64,000 nucleotides of DNA from an uncultured Clostridia bacterium (GCA_934630975.1 CAKTXH010000002.1:1-64000), one strand, 5' to 3'. Counted from the stretch's first letter, positions 25,631 through 35,039 are shown. Notes: a model not told the origin generated them from the sequence alone. A program made the numbers and translations.

Positions 25631-26649
25631 TGCGGTTTCTCCCTTTCCGCGCGCAAAGCAAACGCCGCCTCGCCGCCTTTTCTTCGGATAATCTGGCAAA
25701 AAGCGATCAACGGATAGACCGCCGGATAACCGCCTTTTTTGCAAAGCGCCCACACAAAGCGCCCGTAACACGTCATTTGACTGTGGTTCAAACCGTCAAG
25801 CGCCAGATACTGCCTGACTTTTTCGTTGAACTGCCGCATCACGCCGCCAATCCCGCCATCTTTATACAGCCGAAGGACGAAACTGTTCAGCAGCGGCGCA
25901 TAATACCGTTCTAATTCGCCGCGCCGCCTGAGCATATCCCGCATGGCGGCCAGCCACGGCTCATGCGCTTCCCATTCGCCAGCCAAACGGCTTCCCGTCG
26001 CGGATTGGCTATGAATCCGATAGCGGTACGCAATGCGATGCACATACGCGATATCCCGCGCACAAAGCACCGCTTCCAGATTGAACAGCGCATCCTCCGC
26101 CATTTTCAGCCCGGAAACCAGCCGAATCTGCTCGCGTTCAATCATTTCGCGGCGAATCAGCTTGCCGCACATGATGTTCAGCACGCAGTCGCCCTCGATC
26201 AATCGAAGCGCGGCCGCATGCTTTTTTTGTTCGCTTTTCCCTTTATACCAGCGGTTTTCCGGCCAAACGGGCCGCGCCCGCCCGGCCTCGTCAAACGTTT
26301 CATGCGGGCAGACCACCATATCCACGTTCTCCGCCGCGCCGGAAAGCAGGGTTTCAAACGCATCCGGCGGCAGCAAATCGTCGCCATCCACAAACGTGAT
26401 CCATTCGCCCCGCGCATGCGCAAGGCCGAGGTTGCGCGCCGCGCTGACGCCCTGATTTTCCTGCGAAAAAACGCGGATGCGCGCGTCCCGTTCGGCATAG
26501 CGCCGCGCAATTGCCAGCGAATCATCCCGCGAGCCGTCATCCACAAAGATTACTTCAAAATCCCGCATGCTCTGACTGAGCAAAGCATCTAGACAGGCGC
26601 TTAAATAAGCTTCCGCGTTATAACACGGCAGAATGACGCTGATTTTCAC
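25627..26649 (-). CDS. GT2 family glycosyltransferase (second in operon), GTG start
   Basis: 340 residues. The start is a GTG at 26647-26649 that overlaps the stop of the preceding gene (GTGA) and puts KISVILPCYNAEAYL at the N terminus; no ATG fits. Other motifs are IFVDDGSRDDSL, QGVSAARNLG and FVDGDDLLPPD, where the metal-binding site is DGD rather than DAD. The tail contains a MCGKLIRREM segment similar to the paralogues. Confidence 0.9.
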   Translation of the reverse strand: MKISVILPCYNAEAYLSACLDALLSQSMRDFEVIFVDDGSRDDSLAIARRYAERDARIRVFSQENQGVSAARNLGLAHARGEWITFVDGDDLLPPDAFETLLSGAAENVDMVVCPHETFDEAGRARPVWPENRWYKGKSEQKKHAAALRLIEGDCVLNIMCGKLIRREMIEREQIRLVSGLKMAEDALFNLEAVLCARDIAYVHRIAYRYRIHSQSATGSRLAGEWEAHEPWLAAMRDMLRRRGELERYYAPLLNSFVLRLYKDGGIGGVMRQFNEKVRQYLALDGLNHSQMTCYGRFVWALCKKGGYPAVYPLIAFCQIIRRKGGEAAFALRAEREKPQ

Positions 26650-27689
26650 GCCTGCGCCTCCCGCCCTTGCACGAGCGCCGCCGCGCCGTGCACGTCGCCG
26701 CGCAGCCATCGGGCGGCAAACAGACGCGCGCGAACCTGCGTGCGGACGCCCTTCCCCGTTTTCAGCGTATACATCGCCAGCGGGCGAACACCCATCAGCG
26801 CGCGCAGCAGGCCGCGCAGCGTTTCGTTCTGCGCCGTTTCCCGCATCGCCTCTTCCACATCCGCCGCGCTCGGGTCGAGCCGAATTCCCTTGCAGATCAA
26901 TTTGTCGTAGCAAAGCACGGGCAGCACGTCGGAAAGCTCCTTTTCCCGGCCGCATGCGCGCACGTACTCGGTCAGCCGAACGCTCAGGTTGATAAGACGA
27001 CGGCAGAGTTTCGGCTTTCGCATGCCCATCAGCGAATCGCCGCGCTGCAAATAATTGACGTAGGGCTTTGAAAGCGCGGCCAGCGTATGCACATGCATCA
27101 GGTACATCGCCGAAAACAGCGTATCCTCGGCAAAAATTTCGTCGTTCGGCGCATACCGAAGATGATTCTGTTCGATGATATCGCGCCGGTACAGGCGGCA
27201 CCACGCCTCCTGCCCGTGCACATAGGGCATCCAGTAGCGATAAAAATAATCAGCCAGGCCCATTTGATCAAGATCCAGCGTCTCGTCCTTCATCGGCAGA
27301 TACGCGCCCTGCGGCCCGTCTTGGGTTACAAGGCGGTAATTGTAAATCACCAGTTCCGCGCCCGCGCGCTCTGCCGCGGCCACCGCATCCGCCAGCATCG
27401 TCGGTTCAACGGTATCATCCGAATCGACAAACGCGACGTATTCTCCCCGTGCGATATCCAGCCCCGCGTTCCGCGCTGAAGAGAGGCCGCCGTTCGCCTT
27501 GTGCACCTGACGGATGCGCGCGTCCCTCGCGGCGTATTCCGCCATGATGCGCGGGCAATCGTCCTTCGTGCCGTCATCCACCAGAATCAGCTCGAAATCC
27601 TCAAAGGTCTGCGCGAGAATACTGTCCAGGCACCCCGGCAGATAGGCTTCCACCTGATAAACCGGCACAATCACGCTGACGCGGCACAT
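26646..27689 (-). CDS. GT2 family glycosyltransferase (first in operon)
   Basis: 347 residues from the ATG at 27687-27689 with GGAGG at 8 nt. Motifs are VSVIVPVYQVEAYL, ILVDDGTKDDCP, NGGLSSARNAG and FVDSDDTVEP. It differs from the three downstream enzymes in having PVYQVE in place of PCYN, like many capsule glycosyltransferases. It is the promoter-proximal gene of the operon that runs to the FrhB-like gene and perhaps to the MATE gene. No priming transferase, Wzx or Wzy is seen nearby. Confidence 0.9.
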   Translation of the reverse strand: MCRVSVIVPVYQVEAYLPGCLDSILAQTFEDFELILVDDGTKDDCPRIMAEYAARDARIRQVHKANGGLSSARNAGLDIARGEYVAFVDSDDTVEPTMLADAVAAAERAGAELVIYNYRLVTQDGPQGAYLPMKDETLDLDQMGLADYFYRYWMPYVHGQEAWCRLYRRDIIEQNHLRYAPNDEIFAEDTLFSAMYLMHVHTLAALSKPYVNYLQRGDSLMGMRKPKLCRRLINLSVRLTEYVRACGREKELSDVLPVLCYDKLICKGIRLDPSAADVEEAMRETAQNETLRGLLRALMGVRPLAMYTLKTGKGVRTQVRARLFAARWLRGDVHGAAALVQGREAQA

Positions 27690-27723
27690 ACGCTTTTCCT
27701 CCACCCCTGCACGTTATAGAGCC

Positions 27724-27732
27724 ATTATACCA
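27724..27732 (-). promoter_or_regulatory. Extended -10 promoter of the glycosyltransferase operon
   Basis: Minus-strand TGGTATAAT (27724-27732) is an extended -10. A matching -35 is not clear. The start codon lies about 35 bp downstream. Confidence 0.55.
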
Positions 27733-27784
27733 TAAAACGTATAGGGTTGCTATCCCCAAATCCAAGCAGACGCTTTTCGCATAG

Positions 27785-27821
27785 AAAAAGCCGTTCCCTT
27801 CCTTTTGCGGAAGGAAACGGC
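27785..27821 (-). terminator. Terminator of the secreted-protein gene at 27839
   Basis: A 13-bp stem with one mismatch (27790-27802 with 27809-27821) followed by TTTTT on the minus strand. Confidence 0.88.
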
Positions 27822-27838
27822 CAAACAAGCCTGCGTTT

Positions 27839-28345
27839 TCAGCCGACGTCCTGCGCGGACGCACCGCCGAGCACATCCATCGAATCCACCATGTGCTGCA
27901 CGGCGTCGTTGATTTGCTCTTCGCCCAGTTTCTGCGGATAAACCGCCTGATAAACCAGCGTGCAATGATCCGCCGATACGAGCACCAGCGCCACGCGCAC
28001 GGCTTCCTCGCCATCCGGCTCGACGTTGAGCATCAAGCCCTGCGCCGCGCAGCCGCCGACCGTCTCCAGCGACATGGACTGGATATTGGTCGCGCCCGGC
28101 CAATCGCCCGCGACAAGCCCATCCAGCGTCACATCCGCCTGCGCGTAGCGCAGAAGCTGCACGTAAGCGCCGCCGCTGAGCTGATAGGTCTGAATGAAAT
28201 CGCCGTCGTCAAAGGCGACGTTCTCCACCATCTGCGCATCTTCCGGCAGCTGCACAAGCAGCACCGGCGCATCTTCCTGCTCTGCAAAGGCCATGCCGGT
28301 GAGCATCAAAGCCAGCACCGTCAGCCACATCAAAATCTTTTTCAT
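27839..28345 (-). CDS. Secreted protein of unknown function
   Basis: 168 residues from the ATG at 28343-28345. A signal peptide with a clear hydrophobic core ends near AFA-EQED (about residue 21). The mature part is about 145 residues, acidic, with a regular beta-alpha pattern (VLLVQLPEDAQMVENVAFDDGD; a VALVLVSADHCTLVYQAV strand pair). No lipobox and no catalytic motif is seen. It resembles small beta-sandwich domains of unknown function in Clostridia. It has its own promoter and terminator and is divergent from the asparaginase gene. Confidence 0.65.
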   Translation of the reverse strand: MKKILMWLTVLALMLTGMAFAEQEDAPVLLVQLPEDAQMVENVAFDDGDFIQTYQLSGGAYVQLLRYAQADVTLDGLVAGDWPGATNIQSMSLETVGGCAAQGLMLNVEPDGEEAVRVALVLVSADHCTLVYQAVYPQKLGEEQINDAVQHMVDSMDVLGGASAQDVG

Positions 28346-28381
28346 GTTATCCTCCTTGCCCATGCACGGGATTCGCGCCAT

Positions 28382-28410
28382 ATTATAGCATGAAGCCCGC
28401 CGTTCGTCAA
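28382..28410 (-). promoter_or_regulatory. Promoter of the secreted-protein gene
   Basis: Minus-strand TTGACG (28405-28410) and TATAAT (28382-28387) with a 17-nt spacer. Confidence 0.75.
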
Positions 28411-28435
28411 ACCGCTTTTCTTTTTTTGCCGCCTA

Positions 28436-28444
28436 TGCTATAAT
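28436..28444 (+). promoter_or_regulatory. Extended -10 promoter of the asparaginase gene
   Basis: TGCTATAAT on the plus strand, about 30 bp before the start codon and divergent from the promoter at 28382-28410. Confidence 0.5.
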
Positions 28445-28475
28445 TCCATTGATCACCTCACAGGGAGTGTCTTTC

Positions 28476-29507
28476 ATGAAGCATATTCTGCTGATTGCGA
28501 CCGGCGGCACCATTGCCAGCCGTCCAACGGAAAACGGGCTTGCGCCCCAGCTGCTTGCGGATGATATTCTGCGCTGCGTGCCCGCGCTCGGCTCGCTGTG
28601 CCGCATCGACGCGGTGCAGCCCATGAACATTGATTCCACGAACATGGCGCCGGATTGCTGGCTTGCGCTGGCCGATTGTCTGCGCGAGCACTACGACCGA
28701 TACGACGGCTTTGTCATCACCCACGGCACAGATACAATGGCGTATACGGCCTGTGCGCTGTCCTATCTGGCGCAGGGCAGCGGCAAACCGATTGTGCTCA
28801 CCGGCGCGCAGAAATCCATCTATGTGCAGGATACGGACGCGCGGCGCAACCTCTACGACGCGTTTGTCGCCGCGCAGGACGAGAGCTTGGCCGGGGTTTA
28901 CATCGTCTTCGACGGTCGGGTGATCCTCGGCACACGCGCCCGCAAGACGCGCACCAAGTCGATGAACGCTTTTTCCAGCATTGATTACCCGGATGTGGCG
29001 CTTATCCGTGACGGGCGGATTCTGCATTACATTCGTCCGCCCAAGCCGCAGACGCCGCCTGTTTTTTACGGCAGGCTGGACGCAAGCGTCTTTGTGCTGC
29101 GCCTCATTCCCGGCATGAACCCGGAGGTGCTGCGCCTGCTGGCCAGCCGGTTTGACGCGCTGGTCATCGAGAGTTTTGGCGTGGGCGGCCTGCCCTGCTA
29201 CGAACAGGCGGATTTCCTTTCCGCCGCCTCCGCGTGGAGCAGCGCGGGCAAACCGATTGTCATCACGACGCAGGTGCCGCACGAGGGCAGCGATTTAGCC
29301 GTCTATCAGGTCGGCGCACGAGCCGCCGCCCAGCCAGGCATTTTGCAGGCGTACACGATGACCGTCGAGGCCGTCGTCACCAAGCTGATGTGGATTCTGC
29401 CGCAGACGCACGATCTCGAAAAAATCAAAGCGCTGTTTTATACGCCGATCGCCTGCGATTTGCTGCTCTTTGAAGAACGCGGTCAGGAAATAGACGAATC
29501 ACGCTGA
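28476..29507 (+). CDS. L-asparaginase, type I-like (cytoplasmic)
   Basis: 343 residues from the ATG at 28476, which has AGGGAG upstream. Both catalytic threonine motifs are visible: ATGGTIAS with T12, and ITHGTDTMAYTA (about 80-91) with the Thr-Asp pair. There is no signal peptide, so it is the cytoplasmic form that hydrolyses asparagine to aspartate and ammonia. The C-terminal domain carries the usual IESFGVGGLP motif. It is a single-gene transcript. Confidence 0.9.
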   Translation: MKHILLIATGGTIASRPTENGLAPQLLADDILRCVPALGSLCRIDAVQPMNIDSTNMAPDCWLALADCLREHYDRYDGFVITHGTDTMAYTACALSYLAQGSGKPIVLTGAQKSIYVQDTDARRNLYDAFVAAQDESLAGVYIVFDGRVILGTRARKTRTKSMNAFSSIDYPDVALIRDGRILHYIRPPKPQTPPVFYGRLDASVFVLRLIPGMNPEVLRLLASRFDALVIESFGVGGLPCYEQADFLSAASAWSSAGKPIVITTQVPHEGSDLAVYQVGARAAAQPGILQAYTMTVEAVVTKLMWILPQTHDLEKIKALFYTPIACDLLLFEERGQEIDESR

Positions 29508-29540
29508 CTTTTTCTTCCTGCTTTTGAAGAATCTTGAATA

Positions 29541-29578
29541 AAAAGCGACGGGTTTTCTCAGCCCGCCGCTTTTCTTTT
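29541..29578. terminator. Bidirectional terminator between asparaginase gene and panE-like gene
   Basis: Stem AAAGCG-A-CGGG paired with CCCG-C-CGCTTT (one mismatch), with T runs on both sides. Confidence 0.75.
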
Positions 29579-30485
29579 AATACGCCGCTTCCATTTTCTT
29601 GACGGTATCGTAGAGCCAGCGGTTCATCGGCACATCCAACCCGAACCGCTGCGCGCGGCGGATGATCGTGCCCGCGAACAGCTCCACCTCGCTCTTTCTG
29701 TGCGCCTCGCCATCCTGCCGCATGCTCGGCTTGCCCGCAGGCGACAGCGAATCCGCCAGTCTGACCCAATCGTCAAACTCCGCGTCGCTGATGGGATAGC
29801 CTTCCAGCGCCGCCAGCTTCTGCACCTCGCGCATGGCGGCCAGCATGATTTCGCGCGGTTTGCCCGGCTTCTGGATCGTGCCGTAGTCGCATTCAAAGAC
29901 CATCACCGTCTGGTTGATGCCGACGTTGAGCATCAGCTTGCCCCACTGGCGGCGCACCATGTCGCCGACCGGCTGCGCTGTTACGCCGTGCGCGTTTAAA
30001 AAGTCCGCAACAGCCTGCACCCGCGGTGAAATCTCGCCCGGCTGCTTTTCGCCCAGCACGATCATGCCCGCATGCGCATAGGTCAGCGCGTTGCCGACCT
30101 TCACTGCGTCCATGCCCTGCGCCGTGCAGTATAGCACATTCTTTTCGCCAAAGCGCGCGGCAATCGTCTCCTCGCTGCTCACGCCATTGAGCACGGAGAG
30201 AATCAGCGTGTTCTCGCCGATAAAGCCCGCCGCGGTCTCCATCGCGTCGCGCAAGCCGCCCTCCTTGGTCGCAAAGATCATCAGATCGACGGGCTTCGCC
30301 GTCTTCGGCGTTTCATATCGGAAATCCACAGGCACACCGTTGCAGGTCACGCCATGCTTCTGGTACCGCTCCGCGCGCGTCTCGTCCGCAATCACGCGCA
30401 CATCCGCGCCGTTTTCAAGAAGCCGCTGACCAAACAGAACGCCCAGCGCGCCCAGGCCAATGATCCCAACCGTCTGCATATTCAT
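29577..30485 (-). CDS. panE: 2-dehydropantoate 2-reductase (ketopantoate reductase)
   Basis: 302 residues. A Rossmann start GIIGLGALGVLFG binds NADPH, and the KEGGL element and the C-terminal helical domain with the KLMLNVGINQ lysine and asparagine are typical of PanE/ApbA. The enzyme reduces ketopantoate to pantoate in coenzyme A synthesis. Its ATG overlaps the stop of nfo. A CoA-pathway partner, coaX, and a panT-like transporter lie 6-8 kb away, and panB/panC are not seen, so the organism may depend partly on imported pantothenate. Confidence 0.87.
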   Translation of the reverse strand: MNMQTVGIIGLGALGVLFGQRLLENGADVRVIADETRAERYQKHGVTCNGVPVDFRYETPKTAKPVDLMIFATKEGGLRDAMETAAGFIGENTLILSVLNGVSSEETIAARFGEKNVLYCTAQGMDAVKVGNALTYAHAGMIVLGEKQPGEISPRVQAVADFLNAHGVTAQPVGDMVRRQWGKLMLNVGINQTVMVFECDYGTIQKPGKPREIMLAAMREVQKLAALEGYPISDAEFDDWVRLADSLSPAGKPSMRQDGEAHRKSEVELFAGTIIRRAQRFGLDVPMNRWLYDTVKKMEAAY

Positions 30486-31318
30486 TCTCCTTTGTAAAGC
30501 CCACGCAGCAGCGCAATCTCCCGCGCATAGCCATCCAGTTCGTTCGGCGTTTCCAAATAAAACGACATGTTTCGCAGTGCCGGGTGGTTGATGATGGCCG
30601 CAATGGCCTGCGTGCCGAGGCTGCCCTTACCAATCTGCTCGTGGCGGTCTTTATGGCTGCCCATCGGGTTTTTGCTGTCGTTCAAATGAACCGCTTTCAG
30701 CCTCGAAAGGCCGAGCACACGGTCAAACTCGCCAAGCACATCGTCGAGCCGACCCACTACGTCATAGCCCGCGTCGTAGACATGGCAGGTATCCAGACAC
30801 ACACCGATTTTGTCTCCGTCACGCGCCGCGTCGATGATCTGCGCAAGTTCCTCAAAGCTGCGCCCGACCTCGCTGCCCTTGCCCGCCATCGTTTCCAGCA
30901 GAATCGGCGTGGTCACGTCGTCCGTCATCACCGCGTCAAGCATATCCGCAATATAGCGAACGCCGACCTCCACGCCCTGTTTCACATGGCTGCCCGGATG
31001 AAAATTGAGCATCGCTCTCGGGATATGCGCAAGGCGCTCAAGATCTTCCCGCATGGTGCGCACGGCAAAACCGCGGATAGACGTGTCCGCCGCGCAGGCG
31101 TTGAGCGTATAGGGCGCATGCGCGAGAATCGGCGCGAACCGATGCGCCTCAAGAAAAGCGTTCAGCGCGTCCGCATCCTGCCGATCAAACGGCTTAACGC
31201 TGCCGCCGCGCGGGTTGCGCGTAAAAAACTGAAACGTATCTGCGCCGAGGGCGAGCGCCTGCTCGCCCATCGCCAGATAGCCTTTCGCGCAGGAGAGGTG
31301 ACAGCCGATATGCAGCAT
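30482..31318 (-). CDS. nfo: Endonuclease IV (deoxyribonuclease IV)
   Basis: 278 residues, the normal length. The TIM-barrel AP endonuclease starts MLHIGCHLSCAKG; metal-ligand motifs follow as NFHPGSHVKQG, LLETMAGKGSEVG, CLDTCHVYDAGYD and LNDSKNPMGSHKDRHEQIG. It cuts DNA 5' to abasic sites in base-excision repair. It begins 2 nt after the S41 protease stop and overlaps panE, giving a three-gene run. Confidence 0.94.
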   Translation of the reverse strand: MLHIGCHLSCAKGYLAMGEQALALGADTFQFFTRNPRGGSVKPFDRQDADALNAFLEAHRFAPILAHAPYTLNACAADTSIRGFAVRTMREDLERLAHIPRAMLNFHPGSHVKQGVEVGVRYIADMLDAVMTDDVTTPILLETMAGKGSEVGRSFEELAQIIDAARDGDKIGVCLDTCHVYDAGYDVVGRLDDVLGEFDRVLGLSRLKAVHLNDSKNPMGSHKDRHEQIGKGSLGTQAIAAIINHPALRNMSFYLETPNELDGYAREIALLRGLYKGE

Positions 31319-31319
31319 C

Positions 31320-32570
31320 TTATTCTGCCTCCGCCGCGGTCGCCTCGTCCGGCGTGGCCGTTCTCAAAACCGGCGTACCGCCGAGCAGTTCAATCGCCTT
31401 TTGCAGCTGGGCGTCATGGTCGTGCGGCAGATTGTTGATGCCGTAACGCGTCACCGCGTCCTCATCCAGCTCCACCTCGACGTCAGGCTCGATGCCGATT
31501 TCGTGGATGCACTCGCCGCTGGGCGTGTAATACCGCGCGGTCGTGACCTTCATGCCGCTTCCATCGGGAAACTCCAGCGAGCTTTGCACGATGCCCTTGC
31601 CGAACGTCTTGGTGCCCACGAGCGTACCCGCCTTGTAATCGCGAATCGCGCCCGCGAGAATCTCCGACGCGCTGGCGCTGTACCCGTTGACCAGCACGAC
31701 CATCGGCACATCGTAATATTCGTCGTCGATCTTCTCCTCGGTCACATTGCCGTTTTTATCCTTCATGGAAACGACAACGCCTTCCGGCAGAATCAAATCG
31801 GCCATCTTCACGCAGGTATCGACCAGACCGCCGCCGTTGTTGCGCAGGTCAATGATCATGCCGGAAACATTCGCCGCCTTAAACGCGTCAATCGCCTCGG
31901 CGAACCCTTCGTAAGCGTCGCCCAGGAAATCGAACACCATCACATAGCCGATGTTGTCATCCAGAATTTCATATTCGACATAGTTGATGTTGACGTTTTC
32001 GCGCACCACGTCGAAATCGAGGGTGTCCAGCCCGCGCATCACCGTCACCTTGACGCTCTCGCCCGGCGTTCCGCGCATCACGCTGACCGCTTCGTTCATC
32101 TCGTAGGCGGAATAATACTCGTCGTTGACATAGACAATCTTGTCGCCCGCAAGGATGCCCGCCTTCTCGGCCGGGCTGCCCTTGAACACGCGCGTCACCG
32201 TAATCAGCAGATCGGAAGGATCGGCGAGAAGCTGGCAGCCAATTCCGGCATAAACGCCCTCCGTTTCCTCGTTGAATTTCTCCATTTCTTCCTTGGTATA
32301 ATACACACTGTAAATATCGCCGATACCCGCCATCAGGCCGACGGCGGCGTTTTCCAGCATCGCGTCCTCATCCACGTCTTCATAATAGTAGGTTTCCACG
32401 AGCTGAAGCAGCATTTCCAGCTTCTGATACCGCTGATAGTTTTCATATTCCTCGCGGCTGATGGTAACGGTTTCGCTCTGCTTGAACATCGGAAGGGTCG
32501 CCGCCTGCGCAGAGACGGCGGACATCAGCATCGCGCCTGCGATCATCATGGAGACAATTTTTCGTTTCAT
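31320..32570 (-). CDS. S41 family C-terminal processing peptidase (CtpA-like)
   Basis: 416 residues from the ATG at 32568-32570. A signal peptide (about 1-24), a helical N-terminal part, a PDZ domain (about 95-175, with GIGCQLLAD) and the S41 protease domain follow. The catalytic serine lies in NGYSASASEILAGA and the lysine in GTKTFGKGIVQ. Such proteases cleave envelope or sporulation signalling proteins outside the membrane. A Glu/Ala tail ends the protein. An in-frame GTG nine bases upstream is less well spaced from AAAGGA. Confidence 0.9.
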   Translation of the reverse strand: MKRKIVSMMIAGAMLMSAVSAQAATLPMFKQSETVTISREEYENYQRYQKLEMLLQLVETYYYEDVDEDAMLENAAVGLMAGIGDIYSVYYTKEEMEKFNEETEGVYAGIGCQLLADPSDLLITVTRVFKGSPAEKAGILAGDKIVYVNDEYYSAYEMNEAVSVMRGTPGESVKVTVMRGLDTLDFDVVRENVNINYVEYEILDDNIGYVMVFDFLGDAYEGFAEAIDAFKAANVSGMIIDLRNNGGGLVDTCVKMADLILPEGVVVSMKDKNGNVTEEKIDDEYYDVPMVVLVNGYSASASEILAGAIRDYKAGTLVGTKTFGKGIVQSSLEFPDGSGMKVTTARYYTPSGECIHEIGIEPDVEVELDEDAVTRYGINNLPHDHDAQLQKAIELLGGTPVLRTATPDEATAAEAE

Positions 32571-32654
32571 TGCGTTCACAATTCCTTTCGATTCAAAAAG
32601 AGCCGACCATTTCTGGCCGGCGCAGCCTGCGGAATAGCCGAGGCCAAGGGAGGT

Positions 32655-33725
32655 TTAATACACGGGACGCGGCTTATCCTTGCCGCTCTTGCCCAAAAGC
32701 ATCATCATTTTGAAGGTCACAGCGTCGTCGAACTTGCGCAGATCCAGCCCCGTCTGGCGCTGCACCTTATCCAGACGATAAACCAGCGTATTGCGATGGA
32801 TATACAGCTGGCGCGCGGTATCGGACAGGTTGAGGTCCTTCGCGAAGAACATCTCGATGGTATGCAGCATTTCGTCGTTAAACAGGCGCGCAGTCTTGCG
32901 GTTGAACAGAATACCGTGATAACGCGTGCCCATCTCGCGCGGAATATCCATCAGGAAGCGCTCCAGCACGAGGCTGCGATACACGTAAATATGCTGTTCG
33001 GTCAGGAAGATGCGACCCACCTCGACGGCGCGGCGGGATTCGCGATAGCTCTCGCCGATCTCCGGGAAGGTCTTCTTCGGCTCGCCGATGCCCACGACGC
33101 AGCTCTTGCCCGCTTCGTCGAGCAGCGTCTGCTCGATGGCTTCGGCCAACTGATACAGCTCGTCGAAGGATTCGACGTTCTCCATGCTCTTGAGGAAGAC
33201 GACGGTATGGCGATCCATTTCCACCAGCAGGTCGCCGCCCGCGCGCGGCACAAGCTCCTCGAGCATGTTGAACGCGGTTTCCGTTTCCGTCTGGAGAATC
33301 TGGAACGTGAGCACACAGCGCTCGCGGTTCATCTCTATCTGATGTTCATGCGCCAGCGCTTCCAGCTCGGAACCGGCCAGCTCCTCGCGCAGCACCCGGC
33401 GATACACGTCGTAACGGCTCTGAATCGGCGCTTCGCCGCGGCCCATAGACTGCACCATCGCGCCCGCAAGCACAATGCAGTCGTGCGTCGCCGCGCCCTG
33501 CGCATCCGCGCAGAGAATCAGCTCCGGCGTAATGCCGATCATCAAAAAGGTTTTGCCCTCAAAGGCCACCGGCATGCCCGGCTCCATGAACTCCGGCAGG
33601 TTGATCTTGCTGCGGTTTTCCTCCGGCAGAAGCACGGTGCCCTCGGTATCCAGCAGCCAAAGCGGCTGCATCAGACGAGCCAGAACCTGCTGAATCTGAT
33701 TTAAAAAACGCTTCTCAGGAATCAT
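32655..33725 (-). CDS. CdaR/PucR family transcriptional regulator
   Basis: 356 residues. The N-terminal part (about 1-130) is a sugar-diacid-recognition-like sensor region, the middle is a GGDEF-like, non-catalytic domain typical of CdaR proteins, and the C terminus carries the PucR helix-turn-helix in LNLSDTARQLYIHRNTLVYRL (given as a motif region at about 297-317). The effector and targets are unknown. It lies upstream of the S41 protease gene on the same strand with an 85-bp gap. No diacid-catabolic genes are nearby, so it may act at a distance. Confidence 0.87.
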   Translation of the reverse strand: MIPEKRFLNQIQQVLARLMQPLWLLDTEGTVLLPEENRSKINLPEFMEPGMPVAFEGKTFLMIGITPELILCADAQGAATHDCIVLAGAMVQSMGRGEAPIQSRYDVYRRVLREELAGSELEALAHEHQIEMNRERCVLTFQILQTETETAFNMLEELVPRAGGDLLVEMDRHTVVFLKSMENVESFDELYQLAEAIEQTLLDEAGKSCVVGIGEPKKTFPEIGESYRESRRAVEVGRIFLTEQHIYVYRSLVLERFLMDIPREMGTRYHGILFNRKTARLFNDEMLHTIEMFFAKDLNLSDTARQLYIHRNTLVYRLDKVQRQTGLDLRKFDDAVTFKMMMLLGKSGKDKPRPVY

Positions 33726-33867
33726 ATTTCTTTTCTCCTCTCATCAGCGCGCTAAATGGTTTAAACAAATATAGATCATTATACCGTATAACCGGGCAAA
33801 AATCTACATCTACGAAAAAATATCTCCCCTAATTTGGTAAAATATACCGTAATTTTATGGAATCTGC

Positions 33868-33903
33868 ACAAAAAAACGCCCGCATCAAAACGATGCGGGC
33901 GTT
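33868..33903 (-). terminator. Terminator of the ABC ATPase gene
   Basis: A perfect 12-bp stem (33875-33886 with 33892-33903, 5-nt loop) followed on the minus strand by a run of seven T. Confidence 0.92.
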
Positions 33904-33917
33904 GTATAATTTGCGAA

Positions 33918-35039
33918 TTAGCGGTTCAGGATGCTCAGCTCGGTATCCTTGTCGAAGAAATGCAGGCGGTTCGTCTCGAAAGCGACCTTCACGGTGTCGC
34001 CGGTGCGGGACGTGCTGCGCGGATCGACGCGGGCGACGACGTTGCTGTCCTTGCCGTCCACCTTGAGGTAGAGGTAAGTTTCAGAACCCATCAGCTCGAC
34101 GACCTCAACGTTCGCCTCGACGAGGTTGTTATCCGCAACGGACAGGAAGCGCTCTTCATCGTGGATGTTCTCCGGGCGGATACCCATGACAACTTCCTTG
34201 CCGATGTAGGACTCATCCACCAGCTTGCGAACCTTCGCATCCGGCACCTTGATGGCGTTGCTGCCAAACTCAGCCCACACGCCGTCAGCGCGCTTGACCA
34301 GCTTCGCATCGAAGAAGTTCATCTGCGGGCTGCCGATGAAGGAGCCGACAAACAGGTTGGCCGGATAATCGTAGAGGTTCTGCGGGGTATCGACCTGCTG
34401 GATGAAGCCGTCCTTCATGACGACGATGCGGGTGCCCATCGTCATGGCCTCGGTCTGGTCGTGCGTAACATAGATGAAGGTCGTCTGGAGGCGCTGATGC
34501 AGCTTGGTGATCTCGGTGCGCATCTGCACGCGGAGCTTGGCGTCCAAGTTGGAAAGCGGTTCGTCCATCAGGAAGACCTTCGGGTCGCGGACGATGGCGC
34601 GGCCGAGGGCAACGCGCTGACGCTGGCCACCGGAGAGCGCCTTCGGCTTGCGGTTGAGCAGCTGCTCGATGGAGAGGATCTTCGCCGCTTCACGCACGAG
34701 CTTGTCGATCTCATCCTTCGGCTTCTTGCGCAGCTTCAGGCCGAACGCCATGTTGTCATAAACGGTCATGTGCGGATAAAGCGCGTAGTTCTGGAACACC
34801 ATCGCGATATCGCGATCCTTCGGCGCAACGTCGTTGACCAGACGGTCGCCGATGTACAATTCGCCCTCGGAAATCTCTTCAAGACCAGCGACCATACGGA
34901 GCGTCGTGGACTTGCCGCAGCCGGAGGGGCCAACCAGAACAATGAACTCCTTATCCTCGATATCCAGGCAGAAATCGGAAACAGCGGTCACGTTGCCGGA
35001 GTAAATCTTGTAGATGTGGTTAAGCTTCAAGCTCGCCAT
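33918..35039 (-). CDS. Sugar ABC transporter ATP-binding protein, MsmK/UgpC type, without neighbouring permeases
   Basis: 373 residues from the ATG at 35037-35039 (AAGGGGGA ribosome site). Walker A is GPSGCGKST (37-45), the signature LSGGQ (135-139) and Walker B FLMDEP, with the H-loop in [14 protein letters not shown]-terminal OB/MOBE regulatory domain (about 240-373) marks the carbohydrate-importer CUT1 class. No permease or binding protein is adjacent, so it is likely the shared energiser for several sugar importers, as known for MsmK and MsmX. Codon use is more regular than in neighbours, which suggests high expression. Confidence 0.93.
   Translation of the reverse strand: MASLKLNHIYKIYSGNVTAVSDFCLDIEDKEFIVLVGPSGCGKSTTLRMVAGLEEISEGELYIGDRLVNDVAPKDRDIAMVFQNYALYPHMTVYDNMAFGLKLRKKPKDEIDKLVREAAKILSIEQLLNRKPKALSGGQRQRVALGRAIVRDPKVFLMDEPLSNLDAKLRVQMRTEITKLHQRLQTTFIYVTHDQTEAMTMGTRIVVMKDGFIQQVDTPQNLYDYPANLFVGSFIGSPQMNFFDAKLVKRADGVWAEFGSNAIKVPDAKVRKLVDESYIGKEVVMGIRPENIHDEERFLSVADNNLVEANVEVVELMGSETYLYLKVDGKDSNVVARVDPRSTSRTGDTVKVAFETNRLHFFDKDTELSILNR

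Noticed and set aside
25627..27204. Longer form of the second glycosyltransferase starting at 27204
   Set aside because: The added 185 residues overlap the first glycosyltransferase and look like antisense or off-frame sequence; the GTG at 26649 gives a normal GT2 N terminus.
31401..33704. A 767-codon open frame on the plus strand
   Set aside because: Covers the S41 protease and CdaR genes in antisense and has no recognisable domain.
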